A stretch of 64,000 bases of DNA, taken from contig NZ_JAIEPN010000004.1 of the NCBI RefSeq assembly GCF_019748365.1, forward strand, positions 49,138-113,137, written 5' to 3'. The translations under genes were made by a program, and so were the position numbers. The notes under the pieces are model-generated. The model saw only the letters and a program-made list of their open reading frames with translations. It did no database searches and was not told the origin of the DNA. The stretch is from Novosphingobium sp. Lineage in GTDB: Bacteria; Pseudomonadota; Alphaproteobacteria; Sphingomonadales; Sphingomonadaceae. Positions 10,039-18,694 of the stretch are shown here, one piece after another (position 1 is the stretch's first letter; each line of letters opens with the position of its first letter).

Positions 10039-10655
10039 TGCGCCACATCGCACCGCTGCTGCTTGTGCCGGCACTGCTGGCGCTCGGCTCATGCGGCGGC
10101 AACAAGAACGCCGAAGCCCCGCCGCCGAGCGAGGCGACGCAAGGGGCGGGCCCCGCCGCCGATGCGTCCGGCGTGGTCGAAAACGAGTTCGGCACCCCGG
10201 TCAAGGACCGCGTGGCGACACTCGGCTTCCTCAACAAGCGCAACAACATCACCCAGATCGTCCAGCTGAAGACCGGCGAATCGCGCCGCATCGGCAATGC
10301 AATCATCAAGCTCGCCACGTGCGAGCGCACCGCCCCGTGGGAAGATCCGCCCGAGACCGGCGCCTTCGTCCAGCTCTTTGTCGAGGAGCGCGCGACCACC
10401 CGGGAAAAGCTCGCCTGGCACAAGGTCTTCTCGGGCTGGCTCTACAGGAATTCGCCCGCGCTCAATGTGGTCGAGCACCCGGTCTATGACGTCTGGGTCA
10501 AGGACTGCGCGATGAAGTTCCCCGGCGAGGAGGACAGCCCCGCCGCCGCCGCGTCCACCAGCAGCGCGGCAAAGCCCGCCGGCAAGCCGCTTGCGCCCGC
10601 AGCAGCACCCGCCGCGCCGGACGCTGTTCCGGCCGACGATACGCCTCCGGCCTGA
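10038..10655 (+). CDS. DUF2155 domain-containing lipoprotein
   Basis: Lipobox-like N terminus (ALLALGSCGG); LAWHKVFSGWLYRNSPALNVVEHPVYDVWVKDC. Confidence 0.85.
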   Translation: MRHIAPLLLVPALLALGSCGGNKNAEAPPPSEATQGAGPAADASGVVENEFGTPVKDRVATLGFLNKRNNITQIVQLKTGESRRIGNAIIKLATCERTAPWEDPPETGAFVQLFVEERATTREKLAWHKVFSGWLYRNSPALNVVEHPVYDVWVKDCAMKFPGEEDSPAAAASTSSAAKPAGKPLAPAAAPAAPDAVPADDTPPA

Positions 10656-11311
10656 GCGCTGTTGCCTGGCCCCAGTGCGGCCTGCAGCAGATCGAGATAG
10701 CGCGCCTGCGGAATTTCCACCGCGCCCAGCGAGGCAAGGTGCGGCGTGGTGAACTGGCAATCCAGCAGCTGCGCCCCTGCGCGCCGCAGCGCCGCGACCA
10801 GCCACGCCAGCGCGACCTTGGACGCATCGCTCGTGCGGCTGAACATGCTTTCCCCGCAGAACACCCGGTCGAACCCGACCCCATAGAGCCCGCCGACGAG
10901 CACTTCGGTCCCGCCCGGCCCTTCCTGCCAGGTCTCGATCGAATGGGCATGCCCGTGGCGGTGCAGCTCGCGATAGCTTTCGGCGATGCGCAGGCTGATC
11001 CAGCTGTCCTCCGCATCGATGCGCGGCGCGGCACAAGCGTCGATCACCGCGTCGAACGCCTCGTTGCAGGTCACGCGGAAGCGCCCACGGCGCAAGGTGC
11101 GGGCAAGGCTGCGCGACAAGTGGAACCCGTCGAGCGGCAGGATCGCGCGCATGCGCGGCTCCACCCAATAGACATCTGGATCGTCACGGCTGTCCGACAT
11201 CGGAAAAATGCCGGCGCGATAGGCCTGCAGCAAAAGCTCGGGCGGAATGATCGAGGTCTCGTGCCGTGACATCTTTCCAGCATTGTTCTTTGGTTGCGCT
11301 GGCCGCGTCAA
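10484..11311 (-). CDS. aat: Leucyl/phenylalanyl-tRNA--protein transferase
   Basis: LLQAYRAGIFPMSDSRDDPDVYWVEPRMRAILPLDGFHLSRSLARTLRRGRF; GGLYGVGFDRVFCGESMFSR; 3' end overlaps the DUF2155 gene antisense. Confidence 0.92.
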   Translation of the reverse strand: MTRPAQPKNNAGKMSRHETSIIPPELLLQAYRAGIFPMSDSRDDPDVYWVEPRMRAILPLDGFHLSRSLARTLRRGRFRVTCNEAFDAVIDACAAPRIDAEDSWISLRIAESYRELHRHGHAHSIETWQEGPGGTEVLVGGLYGVGFDRVFCGESMFSRTSDASKVALAWLVAALRRAGAQLLDCQFTTPHLASLGAVEIPQARYLDLLQAALGPGNSAQAGGVSSAGTASGAAGAAAGASGLPAGFAALLVDAAAAGLSSSPGNFIAQSLTQTS

Positions 11312-11336
11312 CCCACTAAGGGCGCTTCTCCGGCAC

Positions 11337-11412
11337 AGGAGTGTAGCTCAGTTGGTAGAGCATCGGTCTCCAAAACCGAGGGCCGGGGGTTCGAGTCCCT
11401 CCACTCCTGCCA
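11337..11412 (+). tRNA. tRNA-Trp (anticodon CCA)
   Basis: AGGAGTG/CACTCCT acceptor stem, GGTTCGAGTCC T-arm, GGTCTCCAAAACC anticodon arm, encoded CCA end. Confidence 0.95.
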
Positions 11413-11413
11413 C
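11397..11413. repeat. attL core (17 bp, 3' end of tRNA-Trp)
   Basis: CCCTCCACTCCTGCCAC, identical to 52596-52612. Confidence 0.88.
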
Positions 11414-11463
11414 TTCGTGGCAAAAAGGCGCCTAATTCAGGCGGTTAGGGCTGGGTTAGACAA

Positions 11464-12561
11464 TCAGCGCTTTGGACAGTTAGCCAAATCGAAGGCGATC
11501 ACCGGGGTAATGGCCTGCTCGGCCATGCGCTTTTGCTCCACGGCGGCGGTGTAGGTTGCGACCTGGCGGTCGGTGGTCCAGCCTCCCACCGCCTTCAATT
11601 CCTGATTGCTCGCGCCCGCTTCGGCCGCCCGGCGCGTGATCGCCTTGCGCAGGCCGTGGGCGCTGCAGTGGGGCAGGCCGGCATCGTCGCACCATTTGCG
11701 CATGCGCTGGCCGAGCCCGGCGCGGGTGAAGGGTTTGCCATAATCCGTCACCAGAAAGGTCTCGGTCCCCGTCACCGGCATCGCCTCGATCGCTTCCATG
11801 AGCTGCGGCGCGGCGGGCAGCCAGATGGTCTGCCCGGTGCTGTCCTTCGTCTTCGCCGGCGTCACCTCGATCATGCCGTCCTTCAGGTGCTTGCGCCCGA
11901 AGGTAGAGGCATCGCCCCGGCGCAGCGCGGTCCACAGGAAGATTTCGAGCGCGAGGCGCGGCTTGGTGCCCAGCGGGTGGTGGGCGCGATACTGCGCGAT
12001 CTCTGCCTCGGTCCATGTGTGGAAGCCGCCCTTGGGCACCGCGATCGATTCGGCCTGATCGACCGGGTTGGGCCGCTGCAGGCCAAGCAGCTTGATCGCA
12101 TAGTCGAAGAACGGCTTCATCTCGCCGCGCAGGTTGGCGGCGGCGCTCGGCCCGCCGATCGTGCGGCCCTTGGCATCGGTGCGCTTGGTTGCCGCGCGCA
12201 GCAGCAGGGCCTCGATATGGTCGAACCGGAAGTTCACGATCAGATCGTGCTGCACCTCGGCCACGAACTTTTCGAGGATCAGCCGCGCCGTGCGCGCCGT
12301 CGCCTCGCTCTTCCCGCCGAGGAAAGCCGCCGATGTGTAGTAGCGCGCGGCCACCCAGCCCACCGTTCCATGAGCATAGCGCGGCGCAGGCTCGGCCTTC
12401 GTGTTCGCAGCAAAGGCTGCCAGCTCGGTCTGCCCCTCCGGCGAGTTCGGATGCGCCTTGAAATAGGCCGAGCGCCCGGCATGGCGCCAGCGATAGTGGC
12501 GCTTGCCATGGCGATCGACAAACGAGCTGACGTAGGGCGGGAGCTTTTCTTTACGAGCCAT
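11464..12561 (-). CDS. int: Phage tyrosine-type integrase
   Basis: WTALRRGDASTFGRKHLKDG, CSAHGLRKAITRRAAEAGASNQELKAVGGWTTDRQVATYT; ATG at 12561 preferred. Confidence 0.92.
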   Translation of the reverse strand: MARKEKLPPYVSSFVDRHGKRHYRWRHAGRSAYFKAHPNSPEGQTELAAFAANTKAEPAPRYAHGTVGWVAARYYTSAAFLGGKSEATARTARLILEKFVAEVQHDLIVNFRFDHIEALLLRAATKRTDAKGRTIGGPSAAANLRGEMKPFFDYAIKLLGLQRPNPVDQAESIAVPKGGFHTWTEAEIAQYRAHHPLGTKPRLALEIFLWTALRRGDASTFGRKHLKDGMIEVTPAKTKDSTGQTIWLPAAPQLMEAIEAMPVTGTETFLVTDYGKPFTRAGLGQRMRKWCDDAGLPHCSAHGLRKAITRRAAEAGASNQELKAVGGWTTDRQVATYTAAVEQKRMAEQAITPVIAFDLANCPKR

Positions 12562-12745
12562 TCGGAAGGAAACGATCGAGCGGGTTGGCGGCGCCCGGTG
12601 CGGGGCCGTCCGATTCGCCGATGATGATCTCGATCCGCTGATTCGCCAAATCCAAGACGATCCGAGCCCGCTGAAATCCGGCTTCGGCAACGGCCTTGCA
12701 GGCGCGCGCCGTCTCGGCCTGCGGGATCATGGCCGGTTTCGTCAT
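12551..12745 (-). CDS. Small phage hypothetical protein (64 aa)
   Basis: MTKPAMIPQAETARACKAVAEAGFQRARIVLDLANQRIEIIIGES...; overlaps neighbours by a few bases. Confidence 0.6.
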   Translation of the reverse strand: MTKPAMIPQAETARACKAVAEAGFQRARIVLDLANQRIEIIIGESDGPAPGAANPLDRFLPNGS

Positions 12746-12945
12746 GGTGCGCTCACCTCGGGCAGCCGCCGCACGGCGTAGCGGCTGACGATGTGGTTCA
12801 CGCCGTCCGCAAACTCGATCTGGATGCTGTTCATCCGGCCCCGCGCGATCACGCGGCAGGGCTGGCCGAAGCGCTCGGGCAGGGTGGCGCGGATCCGCCA
12901 GTAGTGGGTCATGGGCTCCGTCATGCCGCGCACCGTTCCTCCCAC
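12742..12945 (-). CDS. Small phage hypothetical protein
   Basis: ORF in tightly overlapping minus-strand gene run; start could be internal (MTEPMTHYWRI at 12924). Confidence 0.5.
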   Translation of the reverse strand: MGGTVRGMTEPMTHYWRIRATLPERFGQPCRVIARGRMNSIQIEFADGVNHIVSRYAVRRLPEVSAP

Positions 12946-13664
12946 GCCGCGGTGATCCGGCGGACGGCCGTCTCAAAGTGCGCGGGGTTGTGCTCGATGC
13001 CGGTGAAGACCTTGCCGGCGCGGATCGCGGCGACGCCGGTGGAGCCGGTGCCCATGAAGGGATCGCAGACGGTCTCGCCCGCCACGTTGCGCAGGATCTT
13101 GTTCATTAGCGCATCGGGCTTCACCGTCGGGTGATCGAAGGCGGCGGTGCGCACGGTGCCGGTGTGCGTCCAGCGGTGCTTGTCATGGTGCTCGCCCTGC
13201 GGGTGCCAGCCCCGGTTCCAGGCGTGGATGTAGGGCTCCATGTCCGCCAGATAGTTCTTGTTGGCCATCGGCGAGGGGTTCGGCTTGGTCCAGACGCAGA
13301 GCGTGGCGCGGTGGAAGCGCGGGCGCAGATGGGCGAACATGTCGGCCACGATCAGGGCATCGGCATCGCCCCGGTCATCCTCGGCGATTTCGGGGATCAG
13401 ATCGCCGAGCTGGTCCTGGTGGCAGAACACCACCACCGCGCCGCTCCACGCCGGGTTGATGATCGAGCGATCGAAGCCGCGATCGAGCCCTTCTTCCACG
13501 ATGCGATTGGCCCCCTCGCGCGTCTTGCGGAAGGCGCCTCCCCCGGCGTTGTTGAAGGCATAGGGCGGGTCCATCACATCGGCATCCTGCCACCCCAGCG
13601 TGGGCCGGATGCGATAGGCATCGCCGAGGAACAGGCGGTGCGGGCCGATCTCGACGGGCGTCAT
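12921..13664 (-). CDS. Site-specific DNA methyltransferase (DPPY class)
   Basis: LFLGDAYRIRPTL...DVMDPPYAFN and C-terminal HPTVKPDALMNKILRNVAGETVCDPFMGTGSTGVAAIRAG. Confidence 0.85.
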   Translation of the reverse strand: MTPVEIGPHRLFLGDAYRIRPTLGWQDADVMDPPYAFNNAGGGAFRKTREGANRIVEEGLDRGFDRSIINPAWSGAVVVFCHQDQLGDLIPEIAEDDRGDADALIVADMFAHLRPRFHRATLCVWTKPNPSPMANKNYLADMEPYIHAWNRGWHPQGEHHDKHRWTHTGTVRTAAFDHPTVKPDALMNKILRNVAGETVCDPFMGTGSTGVAAIRAGKVFTGIEHNPAHFETAVRRITAAWEERCAA

Positions 13665-14227
13665 GCGGCCCTCCACAGGATCGGCTTCTGATCGGGCGCG
13701 ATGCGGTGGGCGCCGCGCGCCATCGGATGCTTGGGGGCGCCGCTCGCGGTCTTTCCCCAGCACCAGAGATCGGGATGCTGTCCCTCGCCGTTCTGAATTT
13801 CATCGATCACGTGGTCGAGCCACTGGCACTCGCGCGCGATCGCGCCCCAGCAGACGAAGACCTGATCGGCCGCCTTTGCCCAGTGCGTCACGCATTCGAG
13901 GTTGCTGTAGTAGAGATCATCGCGCGCGCCCCAGTCGCCGCCATCGATGCCGTCCACCCGGCGATAGACCTCGGCAGGGTCCGAGCTGCGCCACGGGTAG
14001 AGGTTCACCGCGACATAGCCGCCGAAGCCGAACAGCGCGAACCAGGCGTTCCACCAGCGGGTGGTGGGATCGTCCTGCAGGCCGTCTGCGGTCGACGGGT
14101 TGTGGCCGATCACGCAGGCGAGCGGGCCGGGGCCCCACTTGCGGCTGAGCGAATAGCGGCAATCCCCTGCAATGTACGCGCTGCGGTGAATGATCGGGTG
14201 GCCGAAGAGGTCGAGAGGTTCGCTCAT
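13661..14227 (-). CDS. DUF1643 domain-containing protein
   Basis: CRYSLSRKWGPGPLACVIGHNPSTADGLQDDPTTRWWNAWFALFGFGGYVAVNLYPWRSSDP. Confidence 0.8.
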   Translation of the reverse strand: MSEPLDLFGHPIIHRSAYIAGDCRYSLSRKWGPGPLACVIGHNPSTADGLQDDPTTRWWNAWFALFGFGGYVAVNLYPWRSSDPAEVYRRVDGIDGGDWGARDDLYYSNLECVTHWAKAADQVFVCWGAIARECQWLDHVIDEIQNGEGQHPDLWCWGKTASGAPKHPMARGAHRIAPDQKPILWRAA

Positions 14228-14391
14228 CGCGCCTTCCTCCCATGCTGCGCGCCGCCCTTGAGCGCGAGGCCGAGGGGGGTGAGGCGGATGGCGGGGCGGC
14301 CGCGCGTCTGCACGAACTCGGCGCGGCCTTCGTCGACCAGGCGCTGCATGGCGCGCTGGAGGATGGCTTGGGGGATGAGGGGCTGGTTCAC
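14224..14391 (-). CDS. Small protein (55 aa), GTG start, not in supplied ORF track
   Basis: VNQPLIPQAILQRAMQRLVDEGRAEFVQTRGRPAIRLTPLGLALKGGAQHGRKAR*; GTGA overlap with upstream gene and ATGA overlap with downstream gene. Confidence 0.6.
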   Translation of the reverse strand: MNQPLIPQAILQRAMQRLVDEGRAEFVQTRGRPAIRLTPLGLALKGGAQHGRKAR

Positions 14392-14633
14392 CGCGCGGCC
14401 TCCTGAAACCAGCGCGGCTTATAAAAGCGCGAGGTGAAGGTGTACTCGGTCGCCTCCTCGGAATCGATATCGGTGGCCTCGGGCCAGTTCGCGAGGATCT
14501 CGGCCTCATCATCGGCATAGGCCACGATGATATGATAGCCGTGGCCTACGCCGCTCACCCAATAGGGGTGCTTGATCGGCCAGTTGACCGGGCGCGGATC
14601 TTCGGTGGGCTGCTTGAAGCGACTGCGGATCAT
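14388..14633 (-). CDS. Phage hypothetical protein
   Basis: 81-aa ORF in operon with overlapping start/stop codons. Confidence 0.6.
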   Translation of the reverse strand: MIRSRFKQPTEDPRPVNWPIKHPYWVSGVGHGYHIIVAYADDEAEILANWPEATDIDSEEATEYTFTSRFYKPRWFQEAAR

Positions 14634-15466
14634 GCTGGCAATCCCTCAGGTTCGGGCAGTTCAAGCAGCGGGGCATGGCTGAAAGTCCAGCAAAACCGGC
14701 TCTTCCCGTCCGAACAGTTCACGGTCTTGTCGCGGATGAAGCGGGGTGACTGGCACAGCCGCAGTGCGTTCATGAGCGGCGTATCGATCTCGATAGGCAC
14801 GCCGACCTCCGCAAAAACCTTCTGCACCTGCGGCAGGTTGAGCGCGATGAGGTGGTTGCGCCTGCTCTGGTTGAGCTTGATCCCTGCCTCTTCAACCTCG
14901 GTCACCGCGCTCCAGAATTGGGCGAGCAAGCCGGAAACATCGGGCGCGGCGTGGCCGATATCGCGGCCACAACGGGAAATGCCCCAGCTATCGGTGATCT
15001 GGTCAAGCCGTTCGAACAGGCCTGCGCGAAGATTTGGGTCGGTCTCCCGCTTGAGCGCCGTGCCGACGCGCATGAACTCGGCGACTGACAGCGGCCTTTG
15101 CTTGGCAATCCTGAGCGGTCCATGGAAATGCTCGAACACCGCGCGGAAGGCGCGGCGCTGGTAAGCCAAGACGCGCTCGCGAACCCCGGGATCGGTAATC
15201 CGGTCGGGGTGCAAAGTGACCAAGAAGGTATGAAACCCTTCCAGCGTCATGACCACCATGGACTGGGGGCCACCTGCCGAAGGGACCTCCATTATGGAGG
15301 TCCCTTCGGCCATGATCGGGTGGCGCTCGATGCGCTTGCGTTGAGGCTCCCAGTCAAGCCCGATCTGCTTGACCACGGCTGGCATGACGACGCGAATGTT
15401 GTCGCCCTCGCAGACGGTGAGAATGTCGCCATGGGCGAACGGGACGATTTGCAGATTGGTGCTCAT
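14630..15466 (-). CDS. Phage antirepressor, P22 AR N-terminal-like domain
   Basis: VPFAHGDILTVCEGDNIRVVMPAVVKQIGLDWEPQRKRIERHP...VMTLEGFHTFLVTLHPDRITDPGVRERVLAYQRRAFRAVFEHFHG. Confidence 0.82.
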   Translation of the reverse strand: MSTNLQIVPFAHGDILTVCEGDNIRVVMPAVVKQIGLDWEPQRKRIERHPIMAEGTSIMEVPSAGGPQSMVVMTLEGFHTFLVTLHPDRITDPGVRERVLAYQRRAFRAVFEHFHGPLRIAKQRPLSVAEFMRVGTALKRETDPNLRAGLFERLDQITDSWGISRCGRDIGHAAPDVSGLLAQFWSAVTEVEEAGIKLNQSRRNHLIALNLPQVQKVFAEVGVPIEIDTPLMNALRLCQSPRFIRDKTVNCSDGKSRFCWTFSHAPLLELPEPEGLPA

Positions 15467-15738
15467 GCGGATTTCCTCTTGCCGGGGAATTGGACCTGCA
15501 TCTCGTCCATCACGCGCTGGCCGTGTCGCGCGAAGCTGGCGAAGATGGGGGCGACGGTGCTGGGGGTGATTTCCGCCGCATCCTGATCGGGCGGCGTGTC
15601 CATGATCAGGCCCAAGGCTTCGATCGCGGCGAACAGGTCGCGCAGTTCGAGCTTGGCGTCTTCAGAGACGGCAAAATGGGTGTTCTTGGCGGGATCGAAC
15701 AGGCGAGTGACGTTCTCGCCAAAAGCGGGGTCGCTCAT
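15463..15738 (-). CDS. Small phage protein upstream of antirepressor (position of icd/orfx in P1-like immunity regions)
   Basis: MSDPAFGENVTRLFDPAKNTHFAVSEDAKLELRDLFAAIEALG...; stop overlaps antirepressor start. Confidence 0.6.
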   Translation of the reverse strand: MSDPAFGENVTRLFDPAKNTHFAVSEDAKLELRDLFAAIEALGLIMDTPPDQDAAEITPSTVAPIFASFARHGQRVMDEMQVQFPGKRKSA

Positions 15739-15764
15739 GGTCGTGGTCCTTTTGTCTGGACCCG

Positions 15765-15935
15765 GCCCACAGCTTCTAACCTGGTGGCCGGGGAACGCCG
15801 GGTTAGAAGACCGGTGGACCACGCGGGGCCGGCGTTCCTTGCGGAACCCCGACGCCCCCGACCATAGAAAAACGCGCCCGGAATCATCCAGCGGCGCGCC
15901 TTGTCGGCGTGATCCATTGCGGCTTCTAACCCGCG
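15765..15935 (-). ncRNA. Candidate structured leader / c4-like antisense RNA region
   Basis: CTTCTAACC or its complement at 15773-15781, 15801-15809 and 15923-15931; 10-bp inverted repeat 15792-15801/15829-15838; GTTCC-GCAA-GGAAC tetraloop hairpin on the minus strand. Confidence 0.4.
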
Positions 15936-15995
15936 CCACCGCCGTATCTGCGGTGACGGGGCGAAAGCTGCTCCGGGTTTCGCCGAATGTCAAGA

Positions 15996-16361
15996 TCACT
16001 GGATCTGCCCTTTCGCGGCGAGGCAGCCACGGCTCCAGTCGCTATCGCGGACAAGGGAGGGCAGGAGTTCCACGCCGGCCGCATGGTTGGCCTGAAACTC
16101 GGCCATGGCAGCCGGTTCGTAATCGTAGGAGTGATCGTTCGGCGCGGCGATGACGCGCGGGGCTTCATCATGTGCGAAGTAGGCAACGGTCAGCGGATGG
16201 AAGCACTTCTGGCAATCATCGCCAAGTATCCACGGGTTGGGATAGTTGCCGTGGTGGTCGACGCCATCGTGCAGCGCCTTGTTCCAGCTATCGATGCCGG
16301 GCTCGTTGCAAAGCGGGCATAGCCAGCGGGTGAATTGATCGAAGGTGGTGTTGTCGCTCAT
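15996..16361 (-). CDS. Phage hypothetical protein with CxxC motifs
   Basis: MSDNTTFDQFTRWLCPLCNEPGIDSW...DDCQKCFHPLTVAYF. Confidence 0.55.
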   Translation of the reverse strand: MSDNTTFDQFTRWLCPLCNEPGIDSWNKALHDGVDHHGNYPNPWILGDDCQKCFHPLTVAYFAHDEAPRVIAAPNDHSYDYEPAAMAEFQANHAAGVELLPSLVRDSDWSRGCLAAKGQIQ

Positions 16362-16362
16362 G

Positions 16363-16578
16363 TCAGTTTCCCTGTTGGCGGGGGGAGAGGGACTGCAGGC
16401 GCGCGATTTCGCGGCGTGCGGCTTGCAGTTCGTGGGTGAGGGAGCGGACCTGCCGCTCGGCCACCTCGCGCTCGCGGATGGCAACCTCGCGCTCGTGCCG
16501 CGCGGCGCGGAGCTGGCCCTCCTGCGTGGCGATGCGCTTGATGGCCTTCAGGTAATCGGTGGGTGGCTTGTTGCTCAC
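16363..16578 (-). CDS. Small coiled-coil phage protein
   Basis: Heptad-like region QLRAARHEREVAIREREVAERQVRSLTHELQAARREIARLQS. Confidence 0.55.
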   Translation of the reverse strand: MSNKPPTDYLKAIKRIATQEGQLRAARHEREVAIREREVAERQVRSLTHELQAARREIARLQSLSPRQQGN

Positions 16579-17081
16579 GGCACCACCCTTTCCGGCTCGG
16601 GCCAGTTCCAGAGGCCCTGCGCGCCGCGCATGGGGATGGGGGTTGGCCAGGCTTCGATTTCGAGCATGGGCCAGCCCCAGTTGGCGTGTTCGTCGCGGTC
16701 GGAATCGTTCGCGCGGGGGACGCCGAATTCCTCGGCGATCTCGCTGCCGAGACGGGGTTCGCCCACCACGGCGGTGCCGATGCCGCAGGCCATGGGCATC
16801 CGATCGCCGCTGAAAAGCGCATCAGCCAGGATTGGCAACGCCTTCTCCGTGATCAGGCAGGTTTCGCGCGCGGCCAGATCGATGTCATCACTAGCGCCTC
16901 GGTAGTAATGGACGTGCAGCAGATCGCGCGTTTCGAGAAAATCGATCTTGCGCGCGGCCGCGTGGATCACGATGCGCTGGCCGATCAGCGCGCGCGGCGG
17001 GCGCCAGCCCCGGAACTCATAGGGCTTGGCGCCAGCGATGATCAGGCTGGCCCACGGCTGCCAGATGGTGAGGGCCTTCAT
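16575..17081 (-). CDS. ASCH-like domain protein
   Basis: MKALTIWQPWASLIIAGAKPYEFRGWRPPRALIGQRIVIHAAARK. Confidence 0.75.
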   Translation of the reverse strand: MKALTIWQPWASLIIAGAKPYEFRGWRPPRALIGQRIVIHAAARKIDFLETRDLLHVHYYRGASDDIDLAARETCLITEKALPILADALFSGDRMPMACGIGTAVVGEPRLGSEIAEEFGVPRANDSDRDEHANWGWPMLEIEAWPTPIPMRGAQGLWNWPEPERVVP

Positions 17082-17539
17082 GCCGCACCGCCTTCCTGCG
17101 CTTTGATCGCATGGACCAAAGCCCACCCAGCGCGGGTGAGGCGAACGTATCCACTATATGGATGCAGTAAACCGAGGCCGGTGCCCGGGCGGGTCGGGTC
17201 TTCGCCTTTCCGATGAGTGCCGAGCCGCTTGTAGGCCAGATACGCTGAGCGCGACCGCGGCCAGAACATGCCGCCACTGCAATACTTGAGCTGCGGCGCG
17301 CACGCGTCACCCCTTTCGACAGCTGCCCGTTCGGCCCTCGCCACAGCCAGAATGAGCGCTGTTTCATCATCGGTGAGGCGAGGCTCATTAAAGCCGGTAT
17401 CAAGGCGTGCGCACTGCACGGCCCGAACAACATCAGCGCTAAAGTGGAACTTCAGGGCGACCTTGATTTCCGGGTTGCTCTTGCCCTTGAGCGATAGCTT
17501 GAGGGCCTCATGGGCGATGGCGAGATAGTCGTTTCTCAT
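17078..17539 (-). CDS. Phage hypothetical protein
   Basis: Intact ORF overlapping both neighbours by about 4 bp. Confidence 0.55.
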   Translation of the reverse strand: MRNDYLAIAHEALKLSLKGKSNPEIKVALKFHFSADVVRAVQCARLDTGFNEPRLTDDETALILAVARAERAAVERGDACAPQLKYCSGGMFWPRSRSAYLAYKRLGTHRKGEDPTRPGTGLGLLHPYSGYVRLTRAGWALVHAIKAQEGGAA

Positions 17540-18087
17540 TCCGCACCGCCTTCCCGAAGCCGCTTGGCCTCGGCGTTGTGAAGCTCGACCGCGAGCATGA
17601 ACTGGCTCTCGGGCAGGGCGCGTAGCAGCGCTTCGTCGGGCTCAAAGCCATCATTGGCGAAGCGTGGCAGGCGCAGGAACGTCCGCCGCTCGGGGAACTC
17701 GGTGCGAAGGTCGGTCGGGAAGTAGATGCGCCCGCCGTCAATCGCCCATTCCTTCGGGTTGTAGCCGTAGGCAGAGGCCAGCTCGTGCGACTGGGGGGCG
17801 CAGGGCAGGGCGGCGATGCGCGCGGCAAGTTCCTTGCCGATCTTGCTGCCCTTGCGCGGGCGCGCCTCGATCCTTTCGCGGTCCCTGCCGACTTCGCGCC
17901 ACCCGGTCGGAAGCGTGCCAAAGAACAAGCTCTGCACGCCGCCGTTGTGGCCGGGGCGGAAGCTGACGCCGCCGATCTCAATGACGAAAGCCCACTGGGC
18001 CTCTCGCGCTGCATCGATGCGGGCGTAGTAATCATCGGCCAGCTCGTGCGCGCCGATGATCTCATAAGTGGTGACGTAGACGGACAT
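17536..18087 (-). CDS. Phage hypothetical protein
   Basis: Intact 183-aa ORF in the early minus-strand operon. Confidence 0.6.
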   Translation of the reverse strand: MSVYVTTYEIIGAHELADDYYARIDAAREAQWAFVIEIGGVSFRPGHNGGVQSLFFGTLPTGWREVGRDRERIEARPRKGSKIGKELAARIAALPCAPQSHELASAYGYNPKEWAIDGGRIYFPTDLRTEFPERRTFLRLPRFANDGFEPDEALLRALPESQFMLAVELHNAEAKRLREGGAE

Positions 18088-18109
18088 TTGGCGGGTCCTT
18101 TCGTGGTGG

Positions 18110-18361
18110 TCAGTCGAAGAGCATCCAGGGCGGTGGTGGCTGGCCCTCGGGTGCGGGTGGCGGGGGTGGTGGCGGTTGGCAGGGGCGCCCGTTCATCTTC
18201 GCCTGCAGGCGGGCGTTGCTCGCTTCCCAGCGGGCGCGGGCTTCGCGGCGGGCGAGTTCCTGCGCCGCCTCTGCCGGGGTGCAGCGCAGTTCGAGGGCGA
18301 GGGTGAAGGCGGCGCGGTGCTGGCGCCAGCGCTCGGCCGGGGAGAGGCGCTCACGCGACAT
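18110..18361 (-). CDS. Small phage hypothetical protein
   Basis: MSRERLSPAERWRQHRAAFTLALELRCTPAEAAQELARREARARWEASNARLQ... Confidence 0.45.
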   Translation of the reverse strand: MSRERLSPAERWRQHRAAFTLALELRCTPAEAAQELARREARARWEASNARLQAKMNGRPCQPPPPPPPAPEGQPPPPWMLFD

Positions 18362-18587
18362 GACGCCTTGGCCCCGGAAGAGCCTGCTGCGCGGCGAGCC
18401 GGGCAAGGTGCTGCTCTGCCTCGCGCTGCTGCGCGCGCCAGACGCGGTGGTAGAGCCGCTGTTCGAGGTTATCGAGCTCGGCCGCTTCGGCATCGGTCAG
18501 CACGCGCCGGGCATTCAGCTCGTAAAGTTCCCGGCGGCGCGCATCCTGCACGTGGTTGGGGATCTGGCGCTTCACGATTGCCACCAT
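18351..18587 (-). CDS. Small phage hypothetical protein
   Basis: MVAIVKRQIPNHVQDARRRELYELNARRVLTDAEAAELDNLEQRLYHRV... Confidence 0.45.
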   Translation of the reverse strand: MVAIVKRQIPNHVQDARRRELYELNARRVLTDAEAAELDNLEQRLYHRVWRAQQREAEQHLARLAAQQALPGPRRHVA

Positions 18588-18694
18588 GCGCAAAGGCCGG
18601 TGACGAGCGCGGTGAGCAGCATCAGGCCGAGGTAGACCGCGATGAAGCGCAGGCGGTGCGGGCGCGGTTCGGGTTCGAGGGGGATCAGAGCCAT
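18572..18694 (-). CDS. Small membrane protein (40 aa)
   Basis: MALIPLEPEPRPHRLRFIAVYLGLMLLTALVTGLCAWWQS, one TM segment. Confidence 0.4.
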   Translation of the reverse strand: MALIPLEPEPRPHRLRFIAVYLGLMLLTALVTGLCAWWQS

